This document shows positions 17,750 through 26,934 of a stretch of 64,000 nt of DNA, piece after piece; positions within the stretch are counted from its first letter, which is position 1, and each line of letters begins with the position of its first letter. The position numbers and the translations under genes are program-made. Below the pieces are notes generated by a model, which was not told the DNA's origin, did no database searches, and was given only the letters and a program-made list of their open reading frames with translations. Origin of the DNA: Sphingomonas sp. ID1715 (GTDB taxonomy: Bacteria; Pseudomonadota; Alphaproteobacteria; Sphingomonadales; Sphingomonadaceae); NCBI RefSeq assembly GCF_013044515.1, contig NZ_JABEPR010000003.1:310001-374000 (forward strand). The letters are read 5' to 3'.

Positions 17750-18241
17750 ATGGCCAGAGGTGCGCTCGACCAATTGACCGAAGCTCAGCGCGAATGCCTG
17801 CGCCTCGTCTACGCGCACCATAACTCCAAGGAGATCGCCGAAATCGTCGGCATCTCGCCATCGGCCGTCGACAAGCGGATCGAGCGCGCCGTCCAGATCC
17901 TCGGCGTCACGACGCGCTTCGTCGCCGCCCGGATGCTGGCCGCCGAGGAAGGCGTATCCGCATACGAACAGACCACATCCGAACCAATCGACCTTCCCAC
18001 CGAGCGTTCCTCCAGTCGAACTGCCGCTGACGAGCCGTGGTGGCTCGTTCGCCGGCTGTTGGGCATTGCCCCTGCGACCGGGGGCGGTGACGAAGCGCGG
18101 AACCCGCTCACCAAGGCGCAGCGCCTGGGGGTGATCGTGGCACTGATCTTCCTCATCTCGATGTCGTCGATGGCGTTGCTGAACCTTGGGCAAACCCTGT
18201 CCAGCCTCGCCCACGCGCAACGGACCGCTCCCGCCCGGTGA
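17750..18241 (+). CDS. LuxR-type HTH protein with C-terminal membrane anchor
   Basis: A 163-residue protein. Residues about 6-65 form a GerE/LuxR HTH: LTEAQRECLRLVYAHHNSKEIAEIVGIS, then SAVDKRIERAVQILGV. A linker of about 60 residues rich in Ser, Thr and Pro is followed by one hydrophobic span (RLGVIVALIFLISMSSMALLN, about residues 126-146) and a short tail. There is no receiver or autoinducer domain. The layout suggests a transcription factor tethered to the inner membrane, with about 15 residues in the periplasm (inference). It heads a run of four small genes on the same strand. Confidence 0.75.
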   Translation: MARGALDQLTEAQRECLRLVYAHHNSKEIAEIVGISPSAVDKRIERAVQILGVTTRFVAARMLAAEEGVSAYEQTTSEPIDLPTERSSSRTAADEPWWLVRRLLGIAPATGGGDEARNPLTKAQRLGVIVALIFLISMSSMALLNLGQTLSSLAHAQRTAPAR

Positions 18242-18280
18242 CGCCAAGGCGCCCGGCGCCGCGACGAGGGAGTGACGAGC

Positions 18281-18628
18281 ATGCTGAAGCAACGACGCGA
18301 GGCGGTCGAACGGGTGGCCGCGGATTTCCGTAAGCTTGAGGCGGCAGCGGATATGGCTGCGTTCTTGGGCGCAGAGTGCCTGCGCACGATGATTGATGCG
18401 CGTGCCAAGGCCAATTTGCCGATCAACACCGGACTGTCGGAAATCCAGATGGTGATGGATGCGACGGCCGATCTGGTCCGCGTGCGTCAGAAGCTGATCG
18501 AGGCGCATGCGGCCCTGGCCCAGCTGCCGGCGAGCATTGGCGTGCGCAGCTTCGGCGACGAATCGGAATGCCCGCCCATGGCTTCGGCGGAACCGGCGCG
18601 TCCGGTGCATCTCAAGGTGGTGGCGTAA
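18281..18628 (+). CDS. Hypothetical cytoplasmic protein
   Basis: A 115-residue protein, predominantly helical by composition (EAVERVAADFRKLEAAADMAAF, LVRVRQKLIEAHAALAQL). No signal peptide or membrane span. The ATG at 18281 has GAGGGAG at 18266-18272 at proper distance; a GTG at 18272 in the same frame is the alternative. It lies 39 bp downstream of the membrane-anchored HTH gene and 23 bp before the next gene, so it is probably co-transcribed. I do not recognise a family. Confidence 0.7.
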   Translation: MLKQRREAVERVAADFRKLEAAADMAAFLGAECLRTMIDARAKANLPINTGLSEIQMVMDATADLVRVRQKLIEAHAALAQLPASIGVRSFGDESECPPMASAEPARPVHLKVVA

Positions 18629-18651
18629 GGCAAAGGGGCAGGAGCGCGAGC

Positions 18652-19107
18652 GTGGAACGGGTTATCATCTTCAACCTCCTGCTCCTGCTCGCCTCCGGCT
18701 ATGCCGTGTGGCGCGGCGGCGTGCCGGAGCGGATCGTCGGCATCTCGTTGCTGCTGGCGGGGCTGCTGACGCGGCTGGCCTATCAGCCGTTCGCGGAGCG
18801 GTTCGTCTCGGTCGACTGGGGTGTACTGGCGATCGACGTCGCGCTGCTGACGGTGTTGATCGCGGTGGCGCTCTACGCGGATCGGTTCTGGCCGCTCTGG
18901 CTCGCCGCGTTCCATGTGCTGGGCACCGGTGCGCATCTGGTGCGCGGCATGGACCACGGGATCGAGCCGGTCGCCTATGCGATCCTGCTGGCCGCCTGGA
19001 GCTATCCGATGATCGTGCTGCTTGTCCTCGGCACGGCGCGTCACGCGCGCCGCAGGCGCGTCGGGCCAGTCCGCGACTGGAGCGGGAGCCCGCCCTTGTC
19101 CTCCTAA
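18652..19107 (+). CDS. Hypothetical inner-membrane protein
   Basis: A 151-residue protein from GTG at 18652 (site GGGGCAGGAG at 18635-18644). At least four hydrophobic spans: VIIFNLLLLLASGYAVW, IVGISLLLAGLLTRLAY, LAIDVALLTVLIAVALYA and the pair around LWLAAFHVLGTGAHL and YAILLAAWSYPMIVLLVLG. The C-terminus is basic and cytoplasmic. His residues in the fourth/fifth spans could bind heme or metal, but that is speculation. Part of the small cluster behind the membrane-tethered HTH gene. Confidence 0.7.
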   Translation: MERVIIFNLLLLLASGYAVWRGGVPERIVGISLLLAGLLTRLAYQPFAERFVSVDWGVLAIDVALLTVLIAVALYADRFWPLWLAAFHVLGTGAHLVRGMDHGIEPVAYAILLAAWSYPMIVLLVLGTARHARRRRVGPVRDWSGSPPLSS

Positions 19108-19122
19108 TCGGGAGATGACGCC

Positions 19123-19437
19123 ATGAAACGGGAGACAAGGGGCTGGTCGGCGGTGGTGCGTCCGGGCGCGGTGCCAAAACTGATCGTTCGGGGCGAGGTA
19201 TGCACCCATCCCTATGCGCAGGCTTTCCTGAAGGAAGGCCGGTCACGGGCGGGCGAGCCAGACATCCTGTGCCTCACACTGGCGGTTCTCGCAGACACGC
19301 CGCGCGCAGAGCTGAAGGAGTGGACGCGGGTGCGCTTCGAAAAGCCGCTGCTGGCGCGCGATTATGGGCAGGTGCGCATCGCCGGCACCGGCGCCTCGTT
19401 GCTGATCGACGTCCGGCAGCCGGTGGCGAATGATTGA
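19123..19437 (+). CDS. Hypothetical protein
   Basis: A 104-residue protein, site GGGAGATGACGCC before ATG. It contains a beta-rich pattern (KLIVRGEVCTHPYAQAF, DILCLTLAVLADTP, QVRIAGTGASLLIDVRQPV) and no signal peptide. It is the last gene in the run of four starting at 17750, 15 bp after the membrane protein. No family recognised. Confidence 0.65.
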   Translation: MKRETRGWSAVVRPGAVPKLIVRGEVCTHPYAQAFLKEGRSRAGEPDILCLTLAVLADTPRAELKEWTRVRFEKPLLARDYGQVRIAGTGASLLIDVRQPVAND

Positions 19438-19441
19438 GCTT

Positions 19442-19536
19442 CCCCTCACGTCGAGGGGCGGGCGTGGGTAGCGACTGCACTTAATAAGGGGGGCGAAACA
19501 TCTGGTCCGCAGACGTCCGCTCGCAGCGCTACCCAC
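19442..19536. repeat. Inverted repeats between convergent genes
   Basis: CCCCTC-ACGTC-GAGGGG hairpin at 19442-19458, and a 10-bp inverted repeat GTGGGTAGCG (19464-19473) / CGCTACCCAC (19527-19536) with a 53-nt loop. Sits between the ends of the hypothetical gene (19437) and the convergent DUF885 gene (19546); probably a bidirectional stop region. Confidence 0.45.
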
Positions 19537-19545
19537 CCCGATAGG

Positions 19546-21348
19546 TCAGGCCCGCTTCTTGGCGGCGATCCAGCTGTCGATCTTCTTTTCCAGCACCGCC
19601 ATCGGCAGCGCCCCGGTCATCAGCACCTGAGCGTGGAACTCGCGCGGGTCGAACTTCGCGCCCAGCTCCTTCTGCGCCTTCGCCTTCAGCCGCGAAATGG
19701 TAAGCTGTCCGACCTTGTAGGCGAGCGCCTGGCCGGGGATGGCTATGTAGCGTTCGACCTCGGCGGTCGCTTCCGTGCGGCTCATCGACGAGTTGGCGAG
19801 CATATATTCGATCGCCTGATCGCGCGTCCAACCCTTGGCATGGATGCCGCTGTCGACGACCAGCCGCATCGCGCGCAGCATCTCGTCCTGCAGGCCGCCC
19901 ATCCGCTGATAAGGGTCGGTCTCCATGCCGAGCTCCTTGTAGAGCGACTCGGCATAAAGGCCCCAGCCTTCGGCATAGGCGGTGTTGCCGCCGAAGCGCA
20001 TGAACGCCGGCAGCTCGGTATTCTCGAAAGCCAACGCGATCTGGAAGTGATGGCCCGGCGCGCCTTCGTGCAGGTAGAGCGTCTCCATGCCGTTCAGTGA
20101 GCGCGACGGCAGGTCATAGGCGTTGAAATAGAAAACGCCCGGCCGCTTGCCGTCGGGCGAACCCGGCTCGTAGCTGCCGCCCGCCGAAGTCTTCTCGCGA
20201 TAGGGCTCGTAATAGCGAATCTCGAGCGGCGTCTTGGGGATGGTCGAGAATTGCTCGCGGATGCGCGCGTCGACCCGCTTGCCGATGTCGTAATAGCCCT
20301 GGAGGTAGGACTCGCGGTCCTTCGGCTTGAACTTGGCATCGGTGCGCAGATATTCGAAGAACTGCGGCAGCGCGCCCTGGAAGCCGACCTTCGTCTTGAT
20401 CGCTTCCATTTCGCCCTTGATCCGCGCGACCTCGGACAGGCCGAGGTTGTGGATCTGGTCGGCGGTCATCGGCAGCGTCGTGTTGCTCTCGATCAGATAG
20501 GCATAGAGCCGGTCGCCGCCCTTCATATGAACGAGCCCCTGGCCTTCGCGCGCGACGGGCAGATATTCGTTCTTCAGGAAATCGCGCAGGCGCACATAGG
20601 CGGGCAGGATCCCGTCGCGAATGATCGCGGCATATTCGGTCTTCAGCCGCGCCTGGTCGGCGGCTGAGATGGCGTCGGGGAAGTTCTTGGCCGGCAGGTA
20701 GAAGGTCGATCCCTCGACGCCTTGATTGATCTGCAGGTTCAGCTGATCGATGACATTGTTCACGATCAGCTTGGGCTGGGTGACGCCACTCGCCATGCCC
20801 TCCCGGAAGCGGACGATCGCCTGGTCGATACCGCGGATGTAATCGCGGTGCCGCTTCAGGTTGTTCTCGTAATCGGTGAGCGTCTTGAACGGCGCCGCGC
20901 TCTTGCCCGAGGCAAGGCCCGGATAGAAGACGTGGAAGCCGAAGAAATGGTCGATCGGCCGCACCGCGGTCAGCGGCAGGATTTCGGGCGACAGCCCCTT
21001 CAGCGTGTCCTTGGTCTGCCACTCGAACACGTCATAGGCGATCTGGTTGGTCGGGGTGAGCTTGGCGCGGTCGATCGCATGCAGCCGCTTCAGGTCGCTT
21101 TCGGCTGCGGCGCGTGACTGGTTGTAGTAATTGTCGGTGCCGAACTCGCCGAGCCGATCGGCATAGCGCATGTCGCCGCGGAACAGCGCCGACACGGGGT
21201 TCAGCTTCAGCTGGGCTTCGTCACTGTCGTGAAAAAGGGTCTTCAGCGCGACATTGGCGTCGGTTTGAGCGGCAGCCGCGGGTTGGGCGGGAGCGGCGGT
21301 CAGAGGCAGGGCAAGGGCAACGGAAGCGAGCAGCAGGGCAAGGCGCAT
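19546..21348 (-). CDS. DUF885 family exported protein (predicted zinc-type peptidase)
   Basis: A 600-residue protein with a signal peptide (MRLALLLASVALALP..., cleavage near residue 18-27). The DUF885 marks are MKGGDRLYAYLIES, YYEPYREKTSAGGSYEPG, and LYLHEGAPGHHFQIALA, whose HEGAPGHH provides the predicted metal-binding His/Glu, followed by AYAEGWGLYAESLYKELG (second Glu set). DUF885 enzymes are carboxypeptidase-like metallohydrolases related to M32-type folds. The start at 21348 begins the signal peptide and has GGAG upstream. Length is normal for the family. Confidence 0.85.
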   Translation of the reverse strand: MRLALLLASVALALPLTAAPAQPAAAAQTDANVALKTLFHDSDEAQLKLNPVSALFRGDMRYADRLGEFGTDNYYNQSRAAAESDLKRLHAIDRAKLTPTNQIAYDVFEWQTKDTLKGLSPEILPLTAVRPIDHFFGFHVFYPGLASGKSAAPFKTLTDYENNLKRHRDYIRGIDQAIVRFREGMASGVTQPKLIVNNVIDQLNLQINQGVEGSTFYLPAKNFPDAISAADQARLKTEYAAIIRDGILPAYVRLRDFLKNEYLPVAREGQGLVHMKGGDRLYAYLIESNTTLPMTADQIHNLGLSEVARIKGEMEAIKTKVGFQGALPQFFEYLRTDAKFKPKDRESYLQGYYDIGKRVDARIREQFSTIPKTPLEIRYYEPYREKTSAGGSYEPGSPDGKRPGVFYFNAYDLPSRSLNGMETLYLHEGAPGHHFQIALAFENTELPAFMRFGGNTAYAEGWGLYAESLYKELGMETDPYQRMGGLQDEMLRAMRLVVDSGIHAKGWTRDQAIEYMLANSSMSRTEATAEVERYIAIPGQALAYKVGQLTISRLKAKAQKELGAKFDPREFHAQVLMTGALPMAVLEKKIDSWIAAKKRA

Positions 21349-21415
21349 CAGGGACTCCGAAATGAGGCTGTGTTGCACCTATAGGACAGCTTCGCTCCCG
21401 CCGAAACAAAATCTT

Positions 21416-21487
21416 CGTCACCCCCGCGAAAGCGGGGGCCCAGCTTGCCCGGAGAACGACTGGGTTCCCGCTTTCGCGGGAATGACG
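21416..21487. repeat. Sphingomonad-type REP palindrome, family A, copy 1
   Basis: Two small GC hairpins in opposite orientation (CCCCCGCGAAAGCGGGGG and TCCCGCTTTCGCGGGA) joined by CCCAG and CTGGG, ends CGTCA and TGACG. Lies between the RcnB-like stop and the DUF885 start. Confidence 0.85.
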
Positions 21488-21500
21488 AAGAGAAAGGGTA

Positions 21501-21980
21501 TCAGTAGAAGAAGTTCGGAATCACCTGCAGCACGCGGCCGTTGCGGGTGTTCACCAGCAATACGTCATTGCCATAGCGCACCCAGCGCTGCACGCCGGCG
21601 GCGGCAGGCAGACGATAGCGATACGGATTGGCGATCAGATAGCGCTGCCCGTAAAAGCCGCGGTTCAGCACCACCCCGACCCGGGCCGGGCGATAGGTCA
21701 GGCCGCGCGGCGCATAGTAGCGGGGCAGGGTGTAAACCTGGCGATTGTTGCGACGATAGTCGCGCCAATCCTCGCGCGCCTCACGACGGGCGTCGCGCAG
21801 GTCTTCACGCTGCTCGCGCACGTCCCGGCGATCGCCGTAACGCTGCGCCTCGCGAAGATCCTGGCGCTCCTGGCGGACACGCTCCTGGCTGCGGCGCGCT
21901 TCGCCATAGGTCTGCGCCCCGGCGCCGGCTGCGGGCATGACGGTTGCGGCGATCAGGGCCGACAGAAGAAACTTACGCAT
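21501..21980 (-). CDS. RcnB family exported protein
   Basis: A 159-residue protein with signal peptide (ends GAGAQ near residue 23). The mature N-terminus is a charged Arg/Glu/Asp repeat region ([40 protein letters not shown]) predicted as a single long helix. The C-terminal part, [20 protein letters not shown] through [31 protein letters not shown], is the RcnB domain, described in E. coli as a periplasmic nickel/cobalt homeostasis protein. Sphingomonads carry many paralogs and metal binding here is unproven. Upstream region (21981-22120) is shared with pheS in the opposite direction. Confidence 0.8.
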   Translation of the reverse strand: MRKFLLSALIAATVMPAAGAGAQTYGEARRSQERVRQERQDLREAQRYGDRRDVREQREDLRDARREAREDWRDYRRNNRQVYTLPRYYAPRGLTYRPARVGVVLNRGFYGQRYLIANPYRYRLPAAAGVQRWVRYGNDVLLVNTRNGRVLQVIPNFFY

Positions 21981-22120
21981 ATTGTCCTCCTTTGCGATCT
22001 GGACGGCGTCGCTCTGACCGATTCGGCCTGAACGGGCCGCGAATCGCTTGGTCAGGCAACAGCAAGGTGCGAAGACGCTTTGCTTGCGCCCCCCGTTCCC
22101 TTTTGCTTTGGGAGCGAGCG

Positions 22121-23203
22121 ATGACGGATATCGACCAGATCAAGGCCGAAGCGCTGAGCGCGATCGGGGCCGCGACCACGCTTGAGGCGCTGGATGCAGA
22201 GCGCGTGCGCCTGCTCGGCAAGCAGGGGCAGGTCACCGCCCTGCTCAAATCCCTGGGCGGAATGTCGCCGGAACAGCGGCAGAGCGAGGGGCCGCGGATC
22301 AACGGCCTGCGGGAAGCGGTCTCCGACGCGATCGCCTCGCGCAAGGCGGCGCTGGAGGGTGCGGCTTTGGAAGCACGGCTTGCGTCGGAGCGGATAGACC
22401 TCAGCCTGCCGGCGCCCGAACGGCCGCGCGGCTCCGTTCACCCGGTCAGCCAGGTGATGGACGAGCTGGCCGAGATCTTCGCCGACATGGGCTTCGCCGT
22501 CGCGACCGGGCCCGAGATCGAGGACGACTGGCACAATTTCACCGCGCTCAACATTCCGGAGACGCACCCGGCGCGGGCGATGCACGACACCTTTTATTTC
22601 CCCGGCCAGATGGACCGTGATGGAAGGCGGATGCTGCTGCGCACGCACACCTCGCCGGTGCAGATCCGCACGATGACCTCACAGCAGCCGCCGATCCGGG
22701 TCATCGCGCCGGGCCGCGTCTATCGCTCCGATAGCGATGCGACCCACACGCCGATGTTCCACCAGATCGAAGGGCTGGTCATCGATCGGGGCATTCACCT
22801 CGGCCATCTGAAATGGACGCTCGAGACGTTCCTCAAGGCCTTTTTCGAGCGCGACGACGTCGTGCTGCGGCTGCGGCCGAGCTATTTCCCCTTCACCGAG
22901 CCCTCGGCCGAAGTCGACGTCGGCTACAGCCTCAAGGACGGCAAGCGCGTGATCGGCGGCTCGGAAGGCTGGATGGAAGTGCTCGGCTCCGGCGTCGTCC
23001 ACCCGCGCGTGATCCGCGCCTGCGGGCTCGACCCGGACGAATATAGCGGCTTCGCCTTCGGCACCGGCGTCGACCGGCTGGCGATGCTCAAATATGGCAT
23101 GGACGATCTGCGCGCCTTCTTCGATGGCGACCTGCGCTGGCTCAGACATTACGGCTTCCAGGCGCTGGACGTGCCGACCTTGAGCGGCGGAGTGGGCGCA
23201 TGA
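22121..23203 (+). CDS. pheS: Phenylalanine--tRNA ligase alpha subunit
   Basis: A 360-residue catalytic subunit of the (alpha-beta)2 PheRS. N-terminal coiled coil, then class II motifs: [26 protein letters not shown] (motif 2 region), [21 protein letters not shown], and [22 protein letters not shown] (motif 3). ATG at 22121 follows GGGAGCGAGCG. Stop overlaps the pheT start as ATGA. No Phe-rich leader peptide or attenuator is evident upstream. Confidence 0.97.
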   Translation: MTDIDQIKAEALSAIGAATTLEALDAERVRLLGKQGQVTALLKSLGGMSPEQRQSEGPRINGLREAVSDAIASRKAALEGAALEARLASERIDLSLPAPERPRGSVHPVSQVMDELAEIFADMGFAVATGPEIEDDWHNFTALNIPETHPARAMHDTFYFPGQMDRDGRRMLLRTHTSPVQIRTMTSQQPPIRVIAPGRVYRSDSDATHTPMFHQIEGLVIDRGIHLGHLKWTLETFLKAFFERDDVVLRLRPSYFPFTEPSAEVDVGYSLKDGKRVIGGSEGWMEVLGSGVVHPRVIRACGLDPDEYSGFAFGTGVDRLAMLKYGMDDLRAFFDGDLRWLRHYGFQALDVPTLSGGVGA

Positions 23204-25566
23204 AGTTCACCCTCTCCTGGCTGAAGGACCATCTCGACACGGACGCGAGCCTCGACGAGATCGTCGCCACCCTGACCCGGATCGGGCTGGAGGTCGAGGG
23301 CGTCGAGAACCCGGCCGAAAAGCTCGCTGCCTTCCGCATCGCGAAGGTGTTGACCGCCGAGCGGCACCCGCAGGCGGACAAACTGCAGGTGCTCTCGGTC
23401 GATGCCGGCGACGGGCCGATGCAGGTCGTCTGCGGCGCCCCGAATGCGCGCGCCGGGCTGGTCGGCGTGTTCGGTGCGCCCGGCGCCTATGTCCCGGGCT
23501 CCGGCATCACGCTGAAGGTCGCGGCGATCCGCGGCGTCGAAAGCCGCGGCATGATGTGCTCCGCGCGCGAGCTGGAGCTCGGCGAGGATCATGACGGCAT
23601 CATCGAACTTGCCGCCGACGCGCCGGTCGGCGCGAGTTTCGCCGCCTGGTCGGGCTTCGATGATCCCGTCATCGACATCGCCGTCACGCCCAATCGGCAG
23701 GATTGCATGGGCGTTCGCGGCATCGCGCGCGACCTGGCCGCGGCCGGGCTGGGCACGCTCAAGCCGCTCCGGGTGCCGGACGTCGACGGCGGCTTCGCTC
23801 CTCCTATCGAGGTGCGCACCGACGATCCCGAAGGCTGCCCCGCCTTCTACGGTCGCGTGATCCGAGGCGTGCGCAACGGGGCATCGCCCGACTGGCTGCA
23901 GCGGCGGCTCAAGACCGTCGGGCAACGGCCGATCTCGGCCATTGTCGACGTGACCAATTATGTGATGCTCGACCATGGCCGGCCGAGCCACGCTTATGAT
24001 CTGGCGAAGCTGACCGGCGCCGTGGTGGCGCGGCGCGCCATGGCCGGCGAAACCGTGACCGCGCTCAACGGCAAGGACTATGCGCTGACGCCCGAAATGA
24101 CCGTGATCGCGGACGATGCCGGCGTGCACGACATTGGCGGAATCATGGGCGGCGAGCATTCGGGTGTGGCGGACGACACCACCGACATTCTGCTCGAAGT
24201 CGCCTATTTCAGGCCGGAACGGATCGCGCGCACGGGCCAGGCGCTGGCGCTCACCTCGGACGCGCGCGCCCGTTTCGAACGCGGCGTCGATCCCGCTTTC
24301 CTCGACGATGCGGTCGCGATCCTGACCGGATATATTCTCGACATCTGCGGCGGCGAAGCGTCGGAAGTCGTGCGCGCGGGGAGCCCGCCGGCCGAGCCGA
24401 AGCTGCTGCGCTACGACCCGGCGTTGTGCGTTGCGCTCGGCGGGTTGAACGTGCCGGCCGAGGAGCAGCGCGCGATCCTCGAGCGGCTGGGCTTCGTCGT
24501 CTCGCCCGACTGGGACGTGACCGTGCCGACGTGGCGGCGCGATGTGGACGGCCCGGCCGATCTCGTCGAGGAAGTGGTTCGGATCGTCGGCATCGATCTG
24601 GTGCCCTCTACCCCGCTGCCGCGTGCCGATGGCGTCGCCAAGCCGACCGCCACGCCCCAGCAGCTGACCGAACGCCGCGTGCGGCGCACCGCTGCCGCGC
24701 GCGGGCTGAACGAGGCGATTACCTGGAGCTTCGTGTCCGAGCGACAGGCCGCGGCGCTGGGCGGCGGCGCCTGGACGCTGGACAATCCGATCAGCGAGGA
24801 CATGAAGGTCATGCGCCCGTCGCTGCTGATCGGCCTGCTTAGTGCGGCGCAGCGCAATCTCGATCGCGGCGCCAAATCGGTGCGGCTGTTCGAGGTCGGT
24901 CGCCGCTACCTGGCCGATGCCGAGCGGCCCACGGTCGGCTTCGTTCTGGCCGGTGAACGCGGCGCCCGCGGCTGGCAGACGGGCAAGGCGCAAGCGTTCG
25001 ACGCCTTTGACGGCAAGGCCGAAGTGATGGCGCTGCTGGACGCCGCCGGCGCGCCGGTCGACAATTTGCAGGTGATGGGCGACGCCTCGTCCGCCTATCA
25101 CCCGGGCCAATCGGCGACCCTGCGGCTTGGTCCGAAGACCGTGCTGGCGGAGTTCGGCACCCTCCACCCCACGCTCGCGCGCGCCTTCGATCTAGAGGGC
25201 AGCGTCGTTGCCGGCGAGATTTTCCTCGACGCCATTCCGGCCAGGCGGGGTGCCGGGCGGATGCGGACACCCTATACGCCGCCGGCGCTGCAGCCGGTCA
25301 CTCGGGACTATGCCTTTCTGGTGCCGGCAGAGCTGGCGGCCGGTGATCTGGTTCGCGCCATTCGGGGTGCGGACAAGGCGACCATCACGGCCGCACGGCT
25401 GTTCGATCTCTTCACCGGATCCGGCGTGCCAGAGGGGCAGAAGTCGCTCGCCGTCGAGGTGACGCTGCAGCCGGGCGAGAAGAGCTTCAACGAGGAGGAG
25501 CTCTCCGCGATTTCCGCGAAGATCGTGGCCGCTGCGGCGAAGCTCGGCGCGACCTTGCGCGGCTGA
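23200..25566 (+). CDS. pheT: Phenylalanine--tRNA ligase beta subunit
   Basis: A 788-residue subunit of normal length. N-terminal [18 protein letters not shown]/tRNA-binding domain ([28 protein letters not shown], described in parts), B3/4 editing domain, the B5 domain and the C-terminal FDX-ACB anticodon-binding domain ([17 protein letters not shown] to KLGATLRG). Assembles with PheS to charge tRNA-Phe and edits mischarged Tyr. Coupled to pheS by 4-bp ATGA overlap. Confidence 0.97.
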   Translation: MKFTLSWLKDHLDTDASLDEIVATLTRIGLEVEGVENPAEKLAAFRIAKVLTAERHPQADKLQVLSVDAGDGPMQVVCGAPNARAGLVGVFGAPGAYVPGSGITLKVAAIRGVESRGMMCSARELELGEDHDGIIELAADAPVGASFAAWSGFDDPVIDIAVTPNRQDCMGVRGIARDLAAAGLGTLKPLRVPDVDGGFAPPIEVRTDDPEGCPAFYGRVIRGVRNGASPDWLQRRLKTVGQRPISAIVDVTNYVMLDHGRPSHAYDLAKLTGAVVARRAMAGETVTALNGKDYALTPEMTVIADDAGVHDIGGIMGGEHSGVADDTTDILLEVAYFRPERIARTGQALALTSDARARFERGVDPAFLDDAVAILTGYILDICGGEASEVVRAGSPPAEPKLLRYDPALCVALGGLNVPAEEQRAILERLGFVVSPDWDVTVPTWRRDVDGPADLVEEVVRIVGIDLVPSTPLPRADGVAKPTATPQQLTERRVRRTAAARGLNEAITWSFVSERQAAALGGGAWTLDNPISEDMKVMRPSLLIGLLSAAQRNLDRGAKSVRLFEVGRRYLADAERPTVGFVLAGERGARGWQTGKAQAFDAFDGKAEVMALLDAAGAPVDNLQVMGDASSAYHPGQSATLRLGPKTVLAEFGTLHPTLARAFDLEGSVVAGEIFLDAIPARRGAGRMRTPYTPPALQPVTRDYAFLVPAELAAGDLVRAIRGADKATITAARLFDLFTGSGVPEGQKSLAVEVTLQPGEKSFNEEELSAISAKIVAAAAKLGATLRG

Positions 25567-25575
25567 CCCCTCTTT

Positions 25576-25647
25576 CGTCATCCCCGCGAAAGCGCGGACC
25601 CAGCCTTATTCCTTCACCACTGGGTTCCCGCTTGTGCGGGAATGACG
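25576..25647. repeat. REP palindrome, family A, copy 2
   Basis: CGTCATCCCCGCGAAAGCGCGG-ACCCAG arm facing CTGGGTTCCCGCTTGTGCGGGAATGACG. One arm has decayed (CGCGG). Between the convergent pheT and ccmB. Confidence 0.85.
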
Positions 25648-25657
25648 AGGTAGTTCT

Positions 25658-26296
25658 TCAGGTTCGGGCAGCCCGCAGCGCGGCTCCGGCGGCGAAGGGG
25701 GCGCCGGCCACCAGCAGCAGCGACACTGCGGCCAGCAGCTTGAGCGCGCTGCCGCTGCCATCGGTCAGCGCGCCGGCGCCGAAGATCAGGACCGGCACGG
25801 CCAGCGGCAGCATCAGCAGTCCGCCGAGCGCGCCCGCACCGCGCAGACCTGCCGTCAGCGCCGCCGTGGTCAGCGCCAGCGCTGCCAGTGCCGGCGTGCC
25901 GATCGCGAGACCCAGTTCGAGACGGATCAGGGTGGGCGTGTCGACCCGCAGGAGCGCAGCGGCGGGCAGCACCGAGATCATCAGCGGCGGTCCGAAGCTC
26001 AGCCAGTGCGCGGCGAGCTTGGCGACGGCGATCGTTTCGTCGGAATGGCCCCGAACGGCGAGCTGATCGAGCACCCCGCTCAGCCGGTCAGGCTCGACGA
26101 GCCGATCGACGGGCAACAGGGCGGCGAGCAGCGCCGCCATCCACAGCACGCCCCCGCCCGTGCGCGCGAGCAGCTGCGCATCGGGTCCGACTGCAAAGGC
26201 GAACAGCGTGGCCACGAGGAGGAAGAACACCACCGGCAGCATCACGCCCCCAGCCCGCCAGGCCTGGCCCAGATCGCGGCGGACCAGCGCGATCAT
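25658..26296 (-). CDS. ccmB: Heme exporter protein CcmB
   Basis: A 212-residue ABC permease with six hydrophobic spans: MIALVRRDLGQAWRAGGVMLPVVFFLL at the N-terminus, GGVLWMAALLAALLPVDRLVEPDRLSGVLDQLAVRG (the conserved cytoplasmic loop contacting CcmA), and C-terminal TAALTAGLRGAGALGGLLMLPLAVPVLIFGAGAL. Forms the CcmAB(CD) system that releases heme to CcmE for cytochrome c maturation. Coupled to ccmA by TGATG overlap. No ccmC follows; pheT is convergent. Confidence 0.9.
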   Translation of the reverse strand: MIALVRRDLGQAWRAGGVMLPVVFFLLVATLFAFAVGPDAQLLARTGGGVLWMAALLAALLPVDRLVEPDRLSGVLDQLAVRGHSDETIAVAKLAAHWLSFGPPLMISVLPAAALLRVDTPTLIRLELGLAIGTPALAALALTTAALTAGLRGAGALGGLLMLPLAVPVLIFGAGALTDGSGSALKLLAAVSLLLVAGAPFAAGAALRAART

Positions 26297-26934
26297 CAGC
26301 CCACCTCATGCCCGTTCGTATCGAGCGAAGTCGAGATACGCTTCTCGACTTCGCTCGAAGCGAACGGTTGTAGTGGGACGTTGTGAGAGTTGTTGAGTGA
26401 TAGTGCCTGGTGCGTGGCCGCCAGCACGATCCCACCCTCCGCCTGATGCGCCGCGCAGGCCCGCTCCAGCCGCTCCACGGCTTCGGCGTCGAGGCCGTTG
26501 GTCGGTTCATCGAGCAGCCAGATCGGTGCGCCGCTGGCGATCACGCGCACCAGCGCGGCGCGCTTGCGCTGGCCGGTCGAGAGCATCCGCACCGGGACGG
26601 GAGCCAGATGGGCCAGGCCCATGGTCGTCATCGCGCCGGAGAGATGATGGCGTCGTCCATCCAATCCGGCCCAGAAACCCAGCGCATGCTCGAGCGGCCA
26701 TTCGCGATCGAGCGCCAGATTCTCGTCGGCCAGCGCGACGGCTCCGCTCCGTTCGACCCGCCCCGCGAAGGCGTCCAGCAATCCTGCCGCGATCCGCAAC
26801 AGGCTTGACTTGCCCGTGCCGTTGGGCCCGGTGACGATCGCCGCTTCACCCGCTGCCAGCGCAAAGCTGACCCCTTCGAACAGCAGCCGGCCGCCGCGCA
26901 GGCACGCGACATCGTCAAAGGCGAGCCGTGTCAC
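26296..26934 (-). CDS. ccmA: Heme exporter ATP-binding protein CcmA, C-terminus built from a REP element
   Basis: A 212-residue ABC ATPase with GTG start. Walker A GPNGTGKSSLLR (about residue 38-49), ABC signature LSTGQRKRAALVR, Walker B IWLLDEPTNGLDAEA, and the switch His in LAATHQAL. It powers CcmB in cytochrome c maturation. The domain is complete by about residue 177. The last 36 residues include 18 codons made entirely of the family-B palindrome at 26313-26366, which keeps the frame and leaves the TGATG coupling to ccmB intact. The GTG overlaps the stop of the upstream zincin gene (GTGA). Confidence 0.9.
   Translation of the reverse strand: MTRLAFDDVACLRGGRLLFEGVSFALAAGEAAIVTGPNGTGKSSLLRIAAGLLDAFAGRVERSGAVALADENLALDREWPLEHALGFWAGLDGRRHHLSGAMTTMGLAHLAPVPVRMLSTGQRKRAALVRVIASGAPIWLLDEPTNGLDAEAVERLERACAAHQAEGGIVLAATHQALSLNNSHNVPLQPFASSEVEKRISTSLDTNGHEVG
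26313..26366. repeat. REP palindrome, family B, copy 1, inside ccmA
   Basis: Outer CGTTCG/CGAACG and a perfect 16-bp inner stem (26321-26336 with 26343-26358 approximately) TCGAGCGAAGTCGAGA / TCTCGACTTCGCTCGA around TACGCT. Exactly 54 bp, so it inserts 18 sense codons into ccmA. Confidence 0.85.

Noticed and set aside
21416-21487. CRISPR repeat
   Set aside because: Five scattered, paired palindromes without regular spacers or cas genes are REP-like, not an array.
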